From the NCBI GenBank assembly GCA_016712465.1, contig JADJQZ010000001.1, forward strand, positions 4,464,001 through 4,528,000: DNA of 64,000 bases. Reading direction: 5' to 3'. The DNA is from Candidatus Obscuribacter sp. (lineage in GTDB: Bacteria; Cyanobacteriota; Vampirovibrionia; Obscuribacterales; Obscuribacteraceae). Under the pieces are notes generated by a model. The model searched no databases. It was not told the origin of the DNA and worked only from the letters and a program-made list of their open reading frames with translations. The translations under genes were made by a program, and so were the position numbers. This document shows, piece after piece, positions 62,848 through 64,000 of the stretch; position 1 is the first letter of the stretch; every line of letters starts with the position of its first letter.

Positions 62848-63423
62848 ATGGAAACCGGCAAAATGAAGCAACCAAAGCAACGGACCCTGATGTTGTGCTT
62901 ACTTTCAGGTCTCATCAGCCTTACATGGGACACCTGCGGCAAAACTCCGGCTGCCGCCGCCGGCGCCGAAGAGAAAGGAAGCCCGGCTAAAGCAGCCAAG
63001 CCTGGTGCCAGCATCAATTTTGCCACCGGACTGCTTACCTCGGCCCAGGCTCAGCAAATTCTAGGGGGCGATGTGCTTCCCAGCCCGTCCAATACTTATC
63101 GAGACGCCAAAACCGGCAATGCTAAATGGGTTAGTAATGCCAGCTTCCTCCTGAAAGAAAATCCCGCCGTCAGTCTCGGTCTTCTCATCAGGCACGAAGA
63201 GTCTGCCGCCAGTGCCCGGGCTCGCTATGAAAAGGCCCTCAAAGATAGTAAGGGCAGCGCCGTGAACGGACTGGGAGCACCGGCTTACCGAACAAGTAAA
63301 CCGCCGGAACTAAATTTGCTGAAAGGTGCCAACTGGATTGTCATCACAGCCGGCACCAGTGAAAAGGCCAATAACGGTGCAGAAGAAAAGCTGGCTAAAG
63401 CGGTGCTACCGAAAATCAAGTAG
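62848..63423 (+). CDS. Exported hypothetical protein downstream of the kinase pair
   Basis: 191 residues from the ATG at 62848. An alternative TTG at 62800, three bases after the kinase stop and with AAGG 7 bases upstream, would add 16 polar residues. A hydrophobic segment (TLMLCLLSGLISLTW) looks like a signal peptide followed by Ala/Gly/Lys linkers. The mature part (SAQAQQILGGDVLPSPSNTYRD, AVSLGLLIRHEESAASARAR) has the helix-then-strands look of small exported DUF proteins. No family is assigned. It follows the kinases directly and may be part of their operon. Confidence 0.6.
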   Translation: METGKMKQPKQRTLMLCLLSGLISLTWDTCGKTPAAAAGAEEKGSPAKAAKPGASINFATGLLTSAQAQQILGGDVLPSPSNTYRDAKTGNAKWVSNASFLLKENPAVSLGLLIRHEESAASARARYEKALKDSKGSAVNGLGAPAYRTSKPPELNLLKGANWIVITAGTSEKANNGAEEKLAKAVLPKIK

Positions 63424-63441
63424 CTGACCTTCTTTCAACAT

Positions 63442-64000
63442 TCAGTGCACGGTTTGAGCGCTATGGGAGATTTTCGGCGTCGAACCGTCCGCTTTGCCGT
63501 TCAGACCGGCCAGATAATGAGCCAGGCTTTTGAGTTCCGTATCATTAGCAGCCAGAGGCGGCATGATGCCGTGATAAGGATTCTTTTCCGGGTCCTTTTC
63601 TTTGAGCATGTTGAGGAAACCCACTACACTCTCCTCATCCCGGTCGCCGATCATACGCTTCATGCTGCGGTAGCCATCAAGAGTGTGGCAGCTCATACAT
63701 TGATAGCGGTAAATCACTTCTCCGGGGTCGGCCTTGCACTCGGGAGTATTGGCCAGAGCAGAGGCCCACTTGCCCTTGTTCAAGAAACCGGCACTGGTAA
63801 TATCCGGCACCTCGGTTTTGCGTATACCGTTGGAATACATATAGTTGTAGACCACATAAGGTTTACGCAATAGTTCACGCATCCACTCCGTGGTTCCGGT
63901 CACTGAGAGTCCGCATATCATGAACAGAATGGCGATGCGGAAGGTGAAGCCGCGGGGATTGAGATAGGGTCCAAAGAAAGCAAAGAGAATAATGGTTCCG
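63442..64000 (-). CDS. Membrane protein with C-terminal cytochrome c domain (5' end outside window)
   Basis: The frame runs off the right edge without a start. The visible part begins with a membrane helix (PRGFTFRIAILFMICGLSV), then TTEWMRELLRKPYVVYNYMYSNGI, then a c-type cytochrome domain with heme motif CMSCH and a distal methionine in YHGIMPPLAANDTEL. The TEW-MRE-x-RKPY segment after a helix resembles the C-terminus of cytochrome-bd-like or cytochrome-b-like quinol oxidase subunits. It is probably an electron-transfer subunit facing the periplasm. The exact complex cannot be told from this end alone. Confidence 0.7.
   Translation of the reverse strand, partial: GTIILFAFFGPYLNPRGFTFRIAILFMICGLSVTGTTEWMRELLRKPYVVYNYMYSNGIRKTEVPDITSAGFLNKGKWASALANTPECKADPGEVIYRYQCMSCHTLDGYRSMKRMIGDRDEESVVGFLNMLKEKDPEKNPYHGIMPPLAANDTELKSLAHYLAGLNGKADGSTPKISHSAQTVH

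Noticed and set aside
1..64000. Search for tRNA, rRNA, CRISPR arrays, insertion sequences, phage genes and attachment sites
   Set aside because: No T-loop signatures, regularly spaced repeats, transposase or integrase motifs, or terminal inverted repeats were recognised by eye.

Overview
The window looks like a chromosomal stretch of a free-living, envelope-rich bacterium of moderate GC. I infer a non-photosynthetic relative of Cyanobacteria (Vampirovibrionia/Melainabacteria, perhaps Obscuribacterales). The reasons are the density of exported TPR proteins, several Hanks-type Ser/Thr kinases joined to TPR or membrane modules, a small cyanobacteria-style RRM protein, a coproheme-decarboxylase-type HemQ and Tad-like minor pilins. 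No photosynthesis, phage, IS, CRISPR, rRNA or tRNA gene was seen. The taxonomic placement is inference only.

Layout. 1-9.5 kb: a truncated alpha-2-macroglobulin with its thioester motif, a nitrobindin-like barrel protein, a frameshifted ATP-grasp gene, a DUF4253-like exported protein and a WG-repeat/TPR protein. 9.5-13.5 kb: DAHP synthase-chorismate mutase preceded by what reads as a complete aromatic-amino-acid attenuator (leader peptide, antiterminator, terminator), then a Ser/Thr kinase and hemQ. 13.5-27 kb: exported TPR and membrane proteins, FemAB, a spermidine-synthase-like protein fused to a secreted Gly-rich protein, an M48 protease, a kinase-TPR receptor, FtsH and a Cys/Met-metabolism PLP enzyme. 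27-33 kb: a TPR-matrixin protease, then a TPR / TadE / TadG-vWA / TadE cluster and a Nudix hydrolase. 33-44 kb: HtpX, more TPR proteins, an exported glucosidase-like protein, an L,D-transpeptidase, ArfB, a YbaK-like editing protein and an ATLF-like protein that seems to have lost its zinc site. 44-50 kb: an RRM protein and uncharacterised proteins. 50-54.3 kb: a lipid-oriented region with an Lgt-like protein, a Tes/MJ0619-like radical SAM enzyme, a small membrane protein, a fatty-acid desaturase and a ribbon-helix-helix regulator with paired operators. 54.5-64 kb: a GIN-domain-like secreted protein, a large cytosolic thioredoxin-domain protein with repeats, two adjacent membrane Ser/Thr kinases sharing a TM/PH-like/kinase layout, and the end of a membrane cytochrome c gene.

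The most notable signals are: (1) the aro leader-peptide attenuator at 10807-10935; (2) the Lgt-like plus Tes-like radical SAM operon at 50039-52568, possibly for membrane-lipid crosslinking or modification; (3) two TACAA/TTGTA palindromes exactly 21 bp apart in front of the RHH gene; (4) the enzyme/secreted-protein fusion at 17596-20511, with a signal-peptide-like segment in its middle; and (5) short tandem duplications of 14, 17 and 20 bp at the 5' ends of three envelope genes, two of which would switch reading frame if the copy number changed.

Several genes appear to use TTG starts behind strong Shine-Dalgarno sequences, and starts were chosen accordingly. All family assignments come from reading motifs; no database search was run.
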